From contig JAPLFS010000016.1 of the NCBI GenBank assembly GCA_026390555.1, positions 1 to 35,955 on the forward strand: 35,955 nt of DNA, written 5' to 3'. This document shows, one piece after another, positions 21,922-30,371 of this stretch. The notes under the pieces are model-generated. The model did no database searches. It was not told where the DNA came from and saw nothing but the letters and a program-made list of their open reading frames with translations. Within the stretch, counting starts at the first letter, position 1. Every line of letters begins with the position of its first letter. Source of the stretch: Pseudomonadota bacterium (lineage in GTDB: Bacteria > Bdellovibrionota_C > UBA2361 > OMII01). Both the position numbers and the translations under genes were made by a program.

Positions 21922-23250
21922 CTATCCCTGTAGGGCCTCTAACTTAGTAGATATCGCCCCCTCTATATAGTCCCTAAGCGCTGGAATTCGCACCGACGTT
22001 AAAACCTCACTGGCAAAGGCATGTACCAGGAAGTTTCTGGCTGTCTCGCGATCGATACCACGCGAGCGAAGGTAAAAAAGAGCCTCCGCATCGAGCTGCC
22101 CTATGGTTGCCCCGTGGGTGCATTTGACATCATCGGCCCAGATCTTTAACTGCGGGCGGGTTTCGATGCTCGCTGTTGGCGAGAGCAATAACGTCTGGTT
22201 AGACTGAAAAGCATTGGTCTTTTGTGCGATCTGGTCCACGGTAATTGTACCTGAGAAAACCCCGCGGCTCTGATCGGCGTAGATCCCCTTAAAATGCTCC
22301 CTGCTTTCAGAAGCTGGCTCGATATGGTGAATTAAAGTCGAGTTATCAACGTGCTGTTTGTTCGCAAGAACTGAGAGTCCATTCAGCACCGCCTGAGTTG
22401 CGCTACCGTTAAGACGCACGCTCACGTTATTACGCACCATTGCCCCACCAAGCGAGATGATATGAGTGCGAACCGTTGAATCGCGCCCCTGCTCTATCGT
22501 TGTGTCAGAGATCTGATAGGCCGATAAAGATTCATCCTGAAACTTGTAGCAATCAACAACTGCTCCCTGCGCTGCCCTGATCTCCGCAACCGGTAGAGAG
22601 AGATAACACTTAGCAGCATTGCTAACGAACGACTCGATGACAGTTACCTGCGACGACTCCTGCGCATCAAGAAACAAACGTGGCGTTATAACCTTTGATT
22701 CAGCAGCAGCGGTTACGACATTAATAATATGAAATGGAATCTCTACCGCCACTCCACGCGCCACACCGATACAGATACCATCATTAAGCAAAGCCGTTGC
22801 AAGGGCCGTAAATGCCTCCTGCGTATGAGCACCAAGCGCACCAACTGCTACAGGCTCTCCTGATTGAATACGCGTTACCGTTACACCCTGCGGCAAAGTT
22901 GTTGTTGAGGACAACGTTGCTGAGAACTCCCCATCTACAAACACTATCTGATAGCTCTTAAGCCCAGGGATCTGAAACGCCGCAAGCTGCTCCTGTGTGA
23001 AGAGAGCGGGGGTTGTTGTCGGCAGAGAGAAGCTACCGTTTGCGATATCCGCCGGATTTGTGTACTTCCAGGCCTCAATACGGGGTGAGGGAAAGAGCAC
23101 CTTATTCCATACAACAACTGCCTCCTGGGCGATCTTCTGTACTGCAACAGAGAGCTTGGCCGCTTGGCGCCCCTTAGCTTCGAGCAAGGCAAGATTTACC
23201 CAACGTGATTGAGCCTCTACGATCGGAGTTTTTATAGCGGTAACGTTCAT
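21922..23250 (-). CDS. sufD: Fe-S cluster assembly protein SufD
   Basis: SufD pairs with SufB in the SufBC2D scaffold that builds Fe-S clusters in the cytoplasm. The 442-residue protein has the SufB/D beta-helix core and the C-terminal family signature WADDVKCTHGATIGQLDAEALFYLRSRGI, which includes the CTHG motif with the His that in E. coli SufD contributes to the SufB-SufD interface. Length is normal for SufD. TAAGG lies 7 nt before the ATG, and the start is only 8 nt after sufC, so translation is probably coupled. Confidence 0.95.
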   Translation of the reverse strand: MNVTAIKTPIVEAQSRWVNLALLEAKGRQAAKLSVAVQKIAQEAVVVWNKVLFPSPRIEAWKYTNPADIANGSFSLPTTTPALFTQEQLAAFQIPGLKSYQIVFVDGEFSATLSSTTTLPQGVTVTRIQSGEPVAVGALGAHTQEAFTALATALLNDGICIGVARGVAVEIPFHIINVVTAAAESKVITPRLFLDAQESSQVTVIESFVSNAAKCYLSLPVAEIRAAQGAVVDCYKFQDESLSAYQISDTTIEQGRDSTVRTHIISLGGAMVRNNVSVRLNGSATQAVLNGLSVLANKQHVDNSTLIHHIEPASESREHFKGIYADQSRGVFSGTITVDQIAQKTNAFQSNQTLLLSPTASIETRPQLKIWADDVKCTHGATIGQLDAEALFYLRSRGIDRETARNFLVHAFASEVLTSVRIPALRDYIEGAISTKLEALQG

Positions 23251-23258
23251 GAATTGCC

Positions 23259-24026
23259 TTATGCCGCTACTGATGAATCTTTAAATGCGGAGTAACCCTG
23301 GCTCTCAAGTTTGAGAGCTAATTCCCTACCACCAGACTGCACGATGCGACCATCGATCATAACGTGCACAACGTCAGGAACGATGTAGTTTAAGAGTCTC
23401 TGATAGTGAGTAATAACGAGCATTCCGTTCTCTTTCGTGCGCAGTCGATTAACCCCCGCCGCAACTACCTGCAGGGCATCGATATCGAGGCCTGAATCGG
23501 TCTCATCTAAGATCGCTAGCTTTGGCTCAAGCACAGCCATCTGTAAAATCTCGTTACGCTTCTTCTCGCCGCCTGAGAAGCCCTCGTTAACGGCGCGCTT
23601 TAGCATTACTTCATCAAGCTCTAGCAACTTAGCCTTATCCTTAATAAAGGTCGCAAAATCACGCACCGAGATAGCCGGTAGCCCCCTGTGCTCACGCACT
23701 GAATTAAGCGCGGTCCTTAAGAAATAGGTGGTAAGCACACCTGGGAGCTCCACCGGGTACTGGAACGCAAGGAAGAGCCCCTCACGCGCCCGAACCTCGG
23801 GATCTAGCTCAAGCAGATCCTTGTCGTTAAACGAGACGCTACCCTGTGTTACCTCGTAGCCATCCTTGCCCCCTAGAATATTAGCGAGGGTGCTCTTGCC
23901 TGAGCCGTTCACCCCCATAATAGCATGCACCTCACCCGGCTTAATCTCTAGATTAATCCCCTTGAGGATCTCCCGTCCATCACCCTCAATACGCGCACAC
24001 AGATCTGTAATCTTTAATAAACTCAT
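23259..24026 (-). CDS. sufC: Fe-S cluster assembly ATPase SufC
   Basis: SufC is the ABC-type ATPase that drives conformational change in the SufBC2D complex; it is soluble and not a transporter. The 255-residue product has Walker A GVNGSGKST (38-46), the Q-loop in LAFQYPVELPG (87-97), the signature SGGEKKRNEI (151-160), Walker B LAILDETDSGLD (170-181) and switch His207 (ITHYQR). These features, especially SGGEKKR and ETDSGLDID, identify SufC specifically. AAAGGGAAG precedes the ATG. It lies between sufB and sufD with short spacers (12 and 8 nt). Confidence 0.97.
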   Translation of the reverse strand: MSLLKITDLCARIEGDGREILKGINLEIKPGEVHAIMGVNGSGKSTLANILGGKDGYEVTQGSVSFNDKDLLELDPEVRAREGLFLAFQYPVELPGVLTTYFLRTALNSVREHRGLPAISVRDFATFIKDKAKLLELDEVMLKRAVNEGFSGGEKKRNEILQMAVLEPKLAILDETDSGLDIDALQVVAAGVNRLRTKENGMLVITHYQRLLNYIVPDVVHVMIDGRIVQSGGRELALKLESQGYSAFKDSSVAA

Positions 24027-24038
24027 ACTTCCCTTTCT

Positions 24039-25478
24039 TTATCCCACACTGCCTTCGAGACTAATTTCTAACAATCGCCGCGCTTCAATCGCGAACTCCA
24101 TCGGCAATTCATTGAGCACCTCTTTACAGAAGCCGTGCACTATCATCGAAACGGCATCCTCTGTAGAGATCCCTCTCTGATTGCAATAGAAGATCTGATC
24201 CTCTCCGATCTTTGAGGTCGAGGCCTCGTGCTCTACCGTAGCGCTTGGGTTCTTTACCTCAATGTACGGAAAGGTATGCGCGCCGCAATTATTTCCCATC
24301 AACATCGAGTCGCACTGCGAGAAGTTACGAGCCCCATCAGCGCTCTTCATCATCTTTACCAGCCCGCGGTATGCATTCTGGCTCTGACCAGCCGAGATAC
24401 CCTTCGAGATGATCGTGCTCTTGGTGTTCTTACCGATATGGATCATCTTGGTGCCGGTATCGGCCTGCTGCTTGTTATTGGTAATAGCAACTGAGTAAAA
24501 CTCACCAACCGAGTTGTCCCCCTTTAAGATACAACTTGGATACTTCCAGGTGATTGCAGAGCCGGTCTCGATCTGTGTCCAGGAGATCTTAGCGTTTTCG
24601 CCAGCACACAATCCGCGCTTGGTAACGAAGTTGTAAATGCCCCCCTTGCCATCCTTATCACCAGGATACCAATTCTGGATCGTTGAGTACTTAATCTGCG
24701 CATTACCCAGCGCTACGAGCTCTACAACGGCGGCGTGCAATTGATTTTCATCTCGCATCGGAGCTGTGCAGCCCTCCATGTAGCTTACGTAGCTACCCTC
24801 ATCGGCGATAATAAGCGTTCGTTCAAACTGCCCAGTTTTTGCGGCATTTATGCGAAAATATGTCGACAACTCAAGTGGGCAACGAACCCCCTTTGGAATG
24901 TAGCAAAAGGAACCATCGGTAAAGACCGCTGAGTTAAGTGCAGCAAAGAAATTATCCGAATGCGGAACAACCGTACCAAGATATTTCTTAACGAGCTCCG
25001 GGTGGTTCTGAATCGCCTCAGACATCGAACAGAAGATAACTCCAACCGCCTCAAGCTCCTTCTTAAAGGTCGTTACAACCGATACCGAATCAAATATAGC
25101 ATCTACTGCAACCCCCGAGAGGGCCTTCTGCTCACTAAGAGGAATGCCCAACTTCTCATAGGTCTTTAGAAGCTCTGGATCGACCTGATCAAGGCTGGTC
25201 AACTCTGCCTTTCTCTTGGGAGCTGAGTAGTAAATGATGCTTTTATAATCAATTGGGGGATAGTTAACGAAGGCCCAGTGCGGCTCACTCATCTCACACC
25301 AGCGCCGATACCCCTTTAGACGCCACTCCAGCATCCATTCAGGCTCGCCCTTCTTCTTGGAGATAAATGTAATAGTATCTTCGCTCAACCCTGGAGGAGC
25401 TTCATCCGCCTCGATATCGGTATAGAAGCCGTACTTATACTCTCGGCTAGTAAAATCATCTAAGATATCGGTACTCAT
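24039..25478 (-). CDS. sufB: Fe-S cluster assembly protein SufB
   Basis: SufB is the scaffold subunit on which the nascent Fe-S cluster forms. The 479-residue protein is full length. It contains [19 protein letters not shown] near the start, the [28 protein letters not shown] core, and a C-terminal [13 protein letters not shown]...[23 protein letters not shown]. That stretch holds the cysteine equivalent to the E. coli SufB catalytic Cys. It is the first gene of sufBCD. SufS, SufE/SufU and an IscR/SufR-type regulator are not in the window and must be encoded elsewhere. Confidence 0.97.
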   Translation of the reverse strand: MSTDILDDFTSREYKYGFYTDIEADEAPPGLSEDTITFISKKKGEPEWMLEWRLKGYRRWCEMSEPHWAFVNYPPIDYKSIIYYSAPKRKAELTSLDQVDPELLKTYEKLGIPLSEQKALSGVAVDAIFDSVSVVTTFKKELEAVGVIFCSMSEAIQNHPELVKKYLGTVVPHSDNFFAALNSAVFTDGSFCYIPKGVRCPLELSTYFRINAAKTGQFERTLIIADEGSYVSYMEGCTAPMRDENQLHAAVVELVALGNAQIKYSTIQNWYPGDKDGKGGIYNFVTKRGLCAGENAKISWTQIETGSAITWKYPSCILKGDNSVGEFYSVAITNNKQQADTGTKMIHIGKNTKSTIISKGISAGQSQNAYRGLVKMMKSADGARNFSQCDSMLMGNNCGAHTFPYIEVKNPSATVEHEASTSKIGEDQIFYCNQRGISTEDAVSMIVHGFCKEVLNELPMEFAIEARRLLEISLEGSVG

Positions 25479-25600
25479 ATGTGAATCAAATGCCTTTCCT
25501 TAAACGCTGCGGCCACACAGGATACCCAATATCAGGCCCCATGTCTTCGTTTGGGTCCGTTTTTGGTTAACGTGCTCACCAGCAGCGTGATGGTATCAAT

Positions 25601-25660
25601 CTTGAAGATTTTATTCAAGTATAGCACAAACTTAGCTGGCTGCCGCTAGTTGCGCAACTA
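25601..25660 (-). promoter_or_regulatory. suf operon promoter with flanking palindromes
   Basis: Upstream of sufB on the minus strand TGCTATACT forms an extended -10 (TATACT at 25618-25623); no good -35 is visible, which is common for activated promoters. Directly downstream is an inverted repeat CTTGAA-N7-TTCAAG (25601-25619) that overlaps the -10. Just upstream of the -35 region is a perfect 14-bp palindrome TAGTTGCGCAACTA (25647-25660). Two symmetric sites around a weak promoter suggest binding by a dimeric regulator, perhaps an Rrf2-type (IscR-like) protein. The sites do not match a consensus I can name. Confidence 0.5.
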
Positions 25661-25673
25661 CTTGAATTTACAA

Positions 25674-26768
25674 CTAATCTATAATTAGCAAGGACACGGC
25701 CGGGAATATTGGGGCGGGGCCATCCGGATTTTGGAAGAGCCATTTGAGCAGGCTCTGATAGAAACCAAAGAGCGGAATCTGGTCGGCTACCTGCTGACGC
25801 ACCTGCTCACGTCGAGACTTAAATCCAGCGTGGCTTTCACGTGTCAGATGCTCGCGTTCGCGCCAAAAATTACTTAGGGGCTGGATTTGAATCTCAAACA
25901 TCTTATCGTTCCAGATCACAACCGACTTGATCGCCTCCCAACCACTGCCCTTCTCTGTTTCCTGCAGATAGTCCTTAGTTTCAATGAAATTAAGCTGCTC
26001 CGTTCGAGCATCAAGCTCCATCCCAAACTCAGACAGAACCTTATAATCCCAAGCAATTTTAGTAAGTGCGTGGTGCAGCTCGAGCCCCTCAGAGCTCGAT
26101 CCAACTACGATCTTAATACCAAAAACATCTTTTACATATTTGCTCAGATGCCGAAGCTCTTTGTCGCGAGTCACGAAGGAATCAAGCCCGAAGATCTCAT
26201 CGACTACCTTATTCCAAAGCTCTTCCTCTGCTTTTATACGGCTAATGATCTTATTAATTCCGTACCTGTTAGGCTCAATCGGTTGGTACTCTACTACATT
26301 GGCTACGAGCGTCGGTGCCACCCAGCTGGAGCCATCATAATACTGCAACTTTCTAAGCTGCCTACTACCAAGGTCAAGGTCGATCGTCGAATAGAGGTTC
26401 TGCGAAGAGATGGGCTGCGTCAGTGTAAAGCGCTCCGAGGTTGTTGGAACCTCTCCGATTACAACGCTCTGAAGCTGATATGGACCAACATACGAGGTGC
26501 ACAACAGCTCACACAACCGATGCAGGCTCTCCTCGCCCTTTATTATCATGCGATCAAATGCAGCGCGGCAGGTGCGCAGATGGCTTCTAGAAAATCGCAT
26601 CTCATGGGTGCGATCTGGCTCCTGCTCCAACTCCTTGCGCACCGTATCAAGATATAGAACAAGCTCGTTTAAGAGCGGCTCCTGACTCACCATCCACAAC
26701 GGCGAATGGGCGTGGGAATCCTTGCTGTGAGGTCCGTCTACTAGAGTCTCGTTAAATGGGTGGTTCAT
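25674..26768 (-). CDS. Divergent RelA/SpoT-like nucleotidyltransferase-fold protein
   Basis: The first 165 of 364 residues resemble nothing I recognise. Residues 177-320 follow the RelA/SpoT (ppGpp synthetase, PF04607) motif order: RIKAEEELWNKV (177-188) for R-x-K-x-x-x-S-I-x-x-K, VKDVFGIKIVV (212-222) for L-x-D-x-x-G-x-R-I-x-V, GSGWEAIKSVVI (274-285) for NGYxSLHxxV, and FEIQIQP (291-297) for V-E-[VI]-Q-[IL]-R-T. The catalytic-site Asp (D214) and Glu (E292) equivalents are kept. The R of GxR is K, the guanine-stacking Tyr is Trp, and the RT after EIQI is QP. No HD hydrolase, TGS or ACT domain is present. It may be an active, altered or inactive small alarmone synthetase. It lies between tRNA-Trp and the suf promoter, with a weak ribosome-binding site. 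Confidence 0.6.
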   Translation of the reverse strand: MNHPFNETLVDGPHSKDSHAHSPLWMVSQEPLLNELVLYLDTVRKELEQEPDRTHEMRFSRSHLRTCRAAFDRMIIKGEESLHRLCELLCTSYVGPYQLQSVVIGEVPTTSERFTLTQPISSQNLYSTIDLDLGSRQLRKLQYYDGSSWVAPTLVANVVEYQPIEPNRYGINKIISRIKAEEELWNKVVDEIFGLDSFVTRDKELRHLSKYVKDVFGIKIVVGSSSEGLELHHALTKIAWDYKVLSEFGMELDARTEQLNFIETKDYLQETEKGSGWEAIKSVVIWNDKMFEIQIQPLSNFWREREHLTRESHAGFKSRREQVRQQVADQIPLFGFYQSLLKWLFQNPDGPAPIFPAVSLLIID

Positions 26769-26816
26769 TTAGTAAGAGGTAGCACTAAGAGTTAGGTGCT
26801 GAGAAGATCTGATGTT

Positions 26817-26872
26817 CATATGCAGTGAGAAATATGCAGTGAGAAATATGCAGGGAGAAATATGCAGGGGAA
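26817..26872. repeat. Four tandem copies of a 14-bp unit
   Basis: The unit AATATGCAGTGAGA occurs four times in a row. The third and fourth copies have CAGGG in place of CAGTG and the last is slightly degenerate. It lies between tRNA-Trp and the RelA/SpoT-like gene. No spacers separate the copies, so it is a minisatellite-type repeat and not a CRISPR array. It could be a polymerase-slippage hotspot or a multi-site binding region in the leader of the downstream gene. Confidence 0.9.
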
Positions 26873-26916
26873 AATGTAGCGCTATGGAACGCCTCTCCAG
26901 AAAAGGAGCCACTATG

Positions 26917-26989
<73 letters not shown>

Positions 26990-27029
26990 AAGTGGTCGCT
27001 ATGCTACCACATTCAAAAAGAAAAGGAAT

Positions 27030-27112
27030 TGGTGAGGGTGGGTTTCGAACCCACGTAGACATAAGTCAGCAGATTTACAGTCTGCCCCCTTTAACCACTC
27101 GGGCACCTCACC
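27030..27112 (-). tRNA. tRNA-Tyr (anticodon GTA)
   Basis: Class II tRNA of 83 nt on the minus strand, with acceptor GGTGAGG/CCTCACC, anticodon stem GCAGA/TCTGC around CTGTAAA (anticodon GTA), a long variable arm (TGACTTATGTCTAC), T-loop TTCGAAA and discriminator A. CCA is not encoded. Middle gene of the Thr-Tyr-Trp run. Confidence 0.97.
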
Positions 27113-27200
27113 ATAATGAGTGTGTTGATCGTGCTCCGCCCCCTGCCCGCGACCATAGACCATAGACCAAACAAAGCCTAAGTTCGGGTATGAAAGCAGC

Positions 27201-27276
<76 letters not shown>

Positions 27277-27298
27277 GCGTCACGTTCAACGAGCCGGC

Positions 27299-27327
27299 AT
27301 TATGGTCAATAAGAGGGATCAAGTAAA
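27299..27327 (-). promoter_or_regulatory. Candidate promoter of the Thr-Tyr-Trp tRNA operon
   Basis: On the minus strand TTTACT (27322-27327), a 17-nt spacer and CATAAT (27299-27304) lie 23 nt upstream of tRNA-Thr(GGT). Each hexamer differs from consensus at one or two positions. The position is what a tRNA promoter needs. Confidence 0.55.
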
Positions 27328-27356
27328 TACTATGGGGGGTTACCGCGGTTAGGGAA

Positions 27357-27383
27357 TTGAAATTTCTTTCAAGCTCTTATAAC
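27357..27383 (+). promoter_or_regulatory. Candidate promoter of tRNA-Thr(TGT)
   Basis: On the plus strand TTGAAA (27357-27362), a 15-nt spacer and TATAAC (27378-27383) lie about 47 nt before the tRNA. The spacer is shorter than ideal. A TGGGGT/ACCCCA hairpin at about 27406-27421 lies between promoter and tRNA. Confidence 0.4.
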
Positions 27384-27429
27384 CTATGCTCAGAAACTAT
27401 TGTTTTGGGGTCCCTACCCCATCTCATAC

Positions 27430-27505
27430 GCTGGCATAGCTCAATTGGTAGAGCAGCTGATTTGTAATCAGCAGGTTCCCCGTTCAAGTCGGGGTGTCAG
27501 CTCCA
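27430..27505 (+). tRNA. tRNA-Thr (anticodon TGT)
   Basis: Plus-strand cloverleaf with acceptor GCTGGCA/TGTCAGC (one G-U), anticodon stem GCTGA/TCAGC around TTTGTAA (anticodon TGT), T-arm CCCCG/CGGGG around TTCAAGT, discriminator T and encoded CCA. It is divergent from the other three tRNAs. With tRNA-Thr(GGT) it covers most threonine codons. Confidence 0.97.
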
Positions 27506-27519
27506 AGTAAAACATCTAA

Positions 27520-27553
27520 CTATTCACCCTAGTATAGGCTTGTCGCTGGTTAA
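27520..27553. repeat. 34-bp dispersed repeat, copy 2
   Basis: Matches 9332-9365 at 30 of 34 positions. It lies 14 nt after tRNA-Thr(TGT) and ends one base before the ATG chosen for the DUF6508-like gene. On the minus strand it contains the -10-like TATACT, as in copy 1; on the plus strand it would be the 5' untranslated region of the small gene. Confidence 0.8.
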
Positions 27554-27554
27554 T

Positions 27555-27938
27555 ATGACTAAGACTTGCACATCTACGGATTCCCTTTCTGCCCTCTTTC
27601 AATTTATTCCGCTGCTTGAAGAAGGTGCCTTTAAATCCGCCCTATCGGTCTATATTTCAACCGGAGAACATCTTCCGGCGATGCACGATCTTAAGGCCAA
27701 GCTGTGCGAGGCAGATCTCGCACTCCCTGATTTTAATTGGCTGCAATGGGTGGATCAGGCGCAGCCATACTTACAGAATCCTACGACTCTCTCCACTGCC
27801 AGCCTAGACGATCTGCGCAGACTCACTACCATCGCAGTAAATGCCGACGTGTTAAACGCAAGCCTCTTTCCACACCTCTGCTCATCTGGATTTATGCAAC
27901 ACCTGCTAATACGCCTGCGCATAATCAAGAATGTGTGA
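27555..27938 (+). CDS. DUF6508-like small protein
   Basis: The ATG at 27555 gives 127 residues; a TTG 15 nt earlier would add five residues and overlap the 34-bp repeat. The sequence has the DUF6508 layout as I remember it: a helical N-terminus (ALFQFIPLLEEGAFKSALSVYI), a FNWLQWVDQAQPYL segment in place of FxWxxW, and the C-terminal SLDDLRRLTTIAVNADVLNASLFPHLCSSGFMQHLLIRL. The last segment corresponds to the family's LRKLLTAIxRADRFxEGxLAxxxxxGxxxxILxRL. The usual RADRF is here NADVL. Function of the family is unknown. It is a lone gene after tRNA-Thr and ends exactly where the convergent DUF2520 gene ends, with no gap. Confidence 0.65.
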   Translation: MTKTCTSTDSLSALFQFIPLLEEGAFKSALSVYISTGEHLPAMHDLKAKLCEADLALPDFNWLQWVDQAQPYLQNPTTLSTASLDDLRRLTTIAVNADVLNASLFPHLCSSGFMQHLLIRLRIIKNV

Positions 27939-28805
27939 TCAACTGATTATTCGGCGCATTGCATCAATCTCAGTAGAACTTAAGTCTCCGCGCCTCTCGG
28001 TAATCTCAAGCAGCTGTTGTGCAAGGGCACGGTAGAGCTCGGCCAGGCTAGCGTCACTCGTATGGAGCGCTGCAATCTGCTTACTGACGAGATCTACTTC
28101 TCCCCGAATAACGAGACCGGTCAAAGCTCTAGTAGTGCCCAACGCTAATACATTATCAACCGTCCCCTGCACGATAGAAGGGAAGAAACTCTGAATAGTT
28201 TGTTCGGAGAGCCCCGCACTCCGATAGAGCCTCTGAGCAACATCGAGCACAGCAACGATGTAATTACTCGCAAATACATGCCCGGCATGACATAGCATCT
28301 TCGCTTCAGCAGTGATTTCAAAAGACCGCCCCCCGATCTTTTCGCACAGCTCGGTTAAAGATCTAACCGCCCTAGCGTCCCCCTCAACCGCGCATACCGT
28401 GCCTGGAAAAGCTCTGAATGCGTGCTCTGGATCAGCGAAGCTCCGGATCGGATGAAGAGTTCCAAGTGCCGCGCCACTGCAACTAAGGGGCTCTAAAACA
28501 TGGGAATCCAGCGCGCCACTTACATGAAATATACAAGCATCTGCTGATAGCGTAGTTAGCCCTGCAAGGGTCTCTACGACTCCTGGTATGGCTCTATCAT
28601 CACAGGCGATCATCCACAGATCTGCACAGGGCAACTGAGATATCTGCTCAACAATTGCAGCAGACCCTAATATCCTCTTAGCCCTAGTGGCAGACTCAAT
28701 TGAGCGATTACAGATTGCAACCTGATCTACCACCTGCTGCTCTACAAGCAACGCACCCAGGCACTGTCCAACCTTTCCACAACCGATGATATTAAGGTTC
28801 TTCAT
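27939..28805 (-). CDS. DUF2520 Rossmann-fold protein
   Basis: A 288-residue two-domain protein. The N-terminal Rossmann domain starts MKNLNIIGCGKVGQCLG (GxGxxG, residues 8-13) and the DUF2520 C-terminal domain follows HVSGALDSHVLEPLSCSGAALGTLHPIRSF. The fold resembles pyrroline-5-carboxylate reductase and ketopantoate reductase-like enzymes, and NAD(P) binding is likely. The substrate is not established in the family. It follows the antiporter gene by 2 nt, so the two are cotranscribed and possibly coupled, and no Shine-Dalgarno is evident. The end abuts the convergent DUF6508-like gene. Confidence 0.88.
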   Translation of the reverse strand: MKNLNIIGCGKVGQCLGALLVEQQVVDQVAICNRSIESATRAKRILGSAAIVEQISQLPCADLWMIACDDRAIPGVVETLAGLTTLSADACIFHVSGALDSHVLEPLSCSGAALGTLHPIRSFADPEHAFRAFPGTVCAVEGDARAVRSLTELCEKIGGRSFEITAEAKMLCHAGHVFASNYIVAVLDVAQRLYRSAGLSEQTIQSFFPSIVQGTVDNVLALGTTRALTGLVIRGEVDLVSKQIAALHTSDASLAELYRALAQQLLEITERRGDLSSTEIDAMRRIIS

Positions 28806-28807
28806 AG

Positions 28808-30301
28808 TTAGCGTAGCAATAAGAAAAAGAGCGCATTAATCATAACTGGAATTACTGCTGCCAGCACTAACTTGCCCTGAGAGATGCCACCATCAAAAAA
28901 CCTGGCGAGCAGCGAATGCCCGATCGGATTCGGAGCATTCGCTATGATCGTAAGGCCCCCTGCCGCTATCGCTCCAGCTGTAACAAAGTAGCGCAGCTCA
29001 GGAGAACTGTTCGGTACCAGAGATGCAAGGTACGTTATCGAAGCATTATCGTTAAAAGCAGAGAGGCCAATGCTCGTAAAAAAGAGTGGCAGATTACTTA
29101 TTCGCATTAACACCGGCTCAATCCACCAGGCCTGAAAGGCACCGTGAATTACCAAACCTGCCAGGAAGAATCCGATTAGGAGTGGCGCACGTAACGACAC
29201 CGCCCGCTGAAAGTGTCGTGTCGCATCAACAAAAGCTAGGAAGAATAGAAACCCGATAATAATTAAGCGCGGGCTACCTGCTTGTACGATAGTCCATACA
29301 AGAAACATAATGTTCCCAACGATTACTCCAACCGGTACCGATTTCTCATGAATCGGATGCTCCGCATCAAAGCACGTTACCTTCGCCCGCAGTCCTTGCA
29401 GCTCATCTCGAAAGATCAGGTAGTAGGCCGTTGTTGCAACGAGCACCGCTCCAACTGCTCTAATTCCAAAGGTCCAGAACATAAAAGGGGTGTCCCATCC
29501 CCACTTATCGGCCACCAATAACACCGGAGGTGCCGCAAAGTTGGTCAAAGCCCCTCCGATAGATACGTTACAGAACAACAGCGCCAGGGTCGCATAACAG
29601 AGCTTCTTAGATGGCCTATACCTAAAGAAGTGTTGTCCAAGCAGCACGGCACAAACGGTCATCGCAGCCGGCTCCGTTATAAGGGAGCCAAGGATCGGGC
29701 CTATAATAAGGATACTTAGCCACCAGGATGCCGGAGTAGCTCCAGTTAAACGTGCTACAACAGCGAGCAATCTCTCCACGAGATACAATATCGGTTGGGT
29801 TGAGGCGATCGCCATTACGATTACAACGAAAACCGCCTCGGTAAAATGAACTGAGTGCTCTAGAAAAAACTTGGCGGGCTCCCACCCCTTTGCAAATACA
29901 ACCGCAGCTAGCAGTGGCAGTGCCCAGACACCAAAGACAGCCTCTATCTCTCCGAGATAGTGCATAAAAACCGCTCGAAAGCTAACCGGCTCCTCAACAT
30001 TCTCCCTAGCAGCATCATTACTCTCAAGCCACCTGAGGTGGTGCTGCTCCTCAATTCGCCTAGCTATTCCCAGGAATAGCGGCGCGCAAAAGGTATGGAT
30101 AATGGCTAGCAGGAATATAATAGTGGCAACAAGATTAAGGGGCTCAGACGAGATACGACCGGCAAGCACCTCCATCAACGATCCGATCTGAGGATCTCCG
30201 TACGTAGAGAGGGGCCTCGGAAAGAGAGCTTCAGATATACCGGTTGCCTCGACGGAGAAACGCCTAGCAAGCCAATCACAGAACTCAAGACCTAAAGCCA
30301 T
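28808..30301 (-). CDS. Putative Na+/H+ antiporter (PF07399 type)
   Basis: A 497-residue polytopic membrane protein with about 11-13 hydrophobic segments. It has the features of the PF07399 family: HTFCAPLF near residue 69, a HYLGEIEAVFGVWALPLLA segment, NVSIGGALTNFAAPPVLLVA, and a C-terminal FNDNASITYLASL and IIANAPNPIGHSLL. It belongs to the ion-transporter superfamily with NhaD and CitM-like carriers. Sodium-proton exchange is the annotated role but I know of little direct proof, so the transported ion is uncertain. It precedes the DUF2520 gene by 2 nt and follows the UDP-glucose pyrophosphorylase gene by 70 nt. Confidence 0.88.
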   Translation of the reverse strand: MALGLEFCDWLARRFSVEATGISEALFPRPLSTYGDPQIGSLMEVLAGRISSEPLNLVATIIFLLAIIHTFCAPLFLGIARRIEEQHHLRWLESNDAARENVEEPVSFRAVFMHYLGEIEAVFGVWALPLLAAVVFAKGWEPAKFFLEHSVHFTEAVFVVIVMAIASTQPILYLVERLLAVVARLTGATPASWWLSILIIGPILGSLITEPAAMTVCAVLLGQHFFRYRPSKKLCYATLALLFCNVSIGGALTNFAAPPVLLVADKWGWDTPFMFWTFGIRAVGAVLVATTAYYLIFRDELQGLRAKVTCFDAEHPIHEKSVPVGVIVGNIMFLVWTIVQAGSPRLIIIGFLFFLAFVDATRHFQRAVSLRAPLLIGFFLAGLVIHGAFQAWWIEPVLMRISNLPLFFTSIGLSAFNDNASITYLASLVPNSSPELRYFVTAGAIAAGGLTIIANAPNPIGHSLLARFFDGGISQGKLVLAAVIPVMINALFFLLLR

Positions 30302-30321
30302 ATGAATAGGATAGGACGCGA

Positions 30322-30339
30322 GCCTATATCTGTATAGCC
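30322..30339. promoter_or_regulatory. Imperfect palindrome upstream of the antiporter gene
   Basis: GCCTATATCTGTATAGCC is symmetric at six of seven outer pairs and lies 21 nt upstream of the antiporter start codon. It includes a possible -10 (TATACA on the minus strand). It could be an operator; nothing else supports this. Confidence 0.3.
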
Positions 30340-30371
30340 AACTTTACGTAGCGGAGAGATACTTCTAATGC

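Noticed and set aside
26817-26872. Possible CRISPR array
   Set aside because: The 14-bp units abut each other with no spacers and there are no cas genes.
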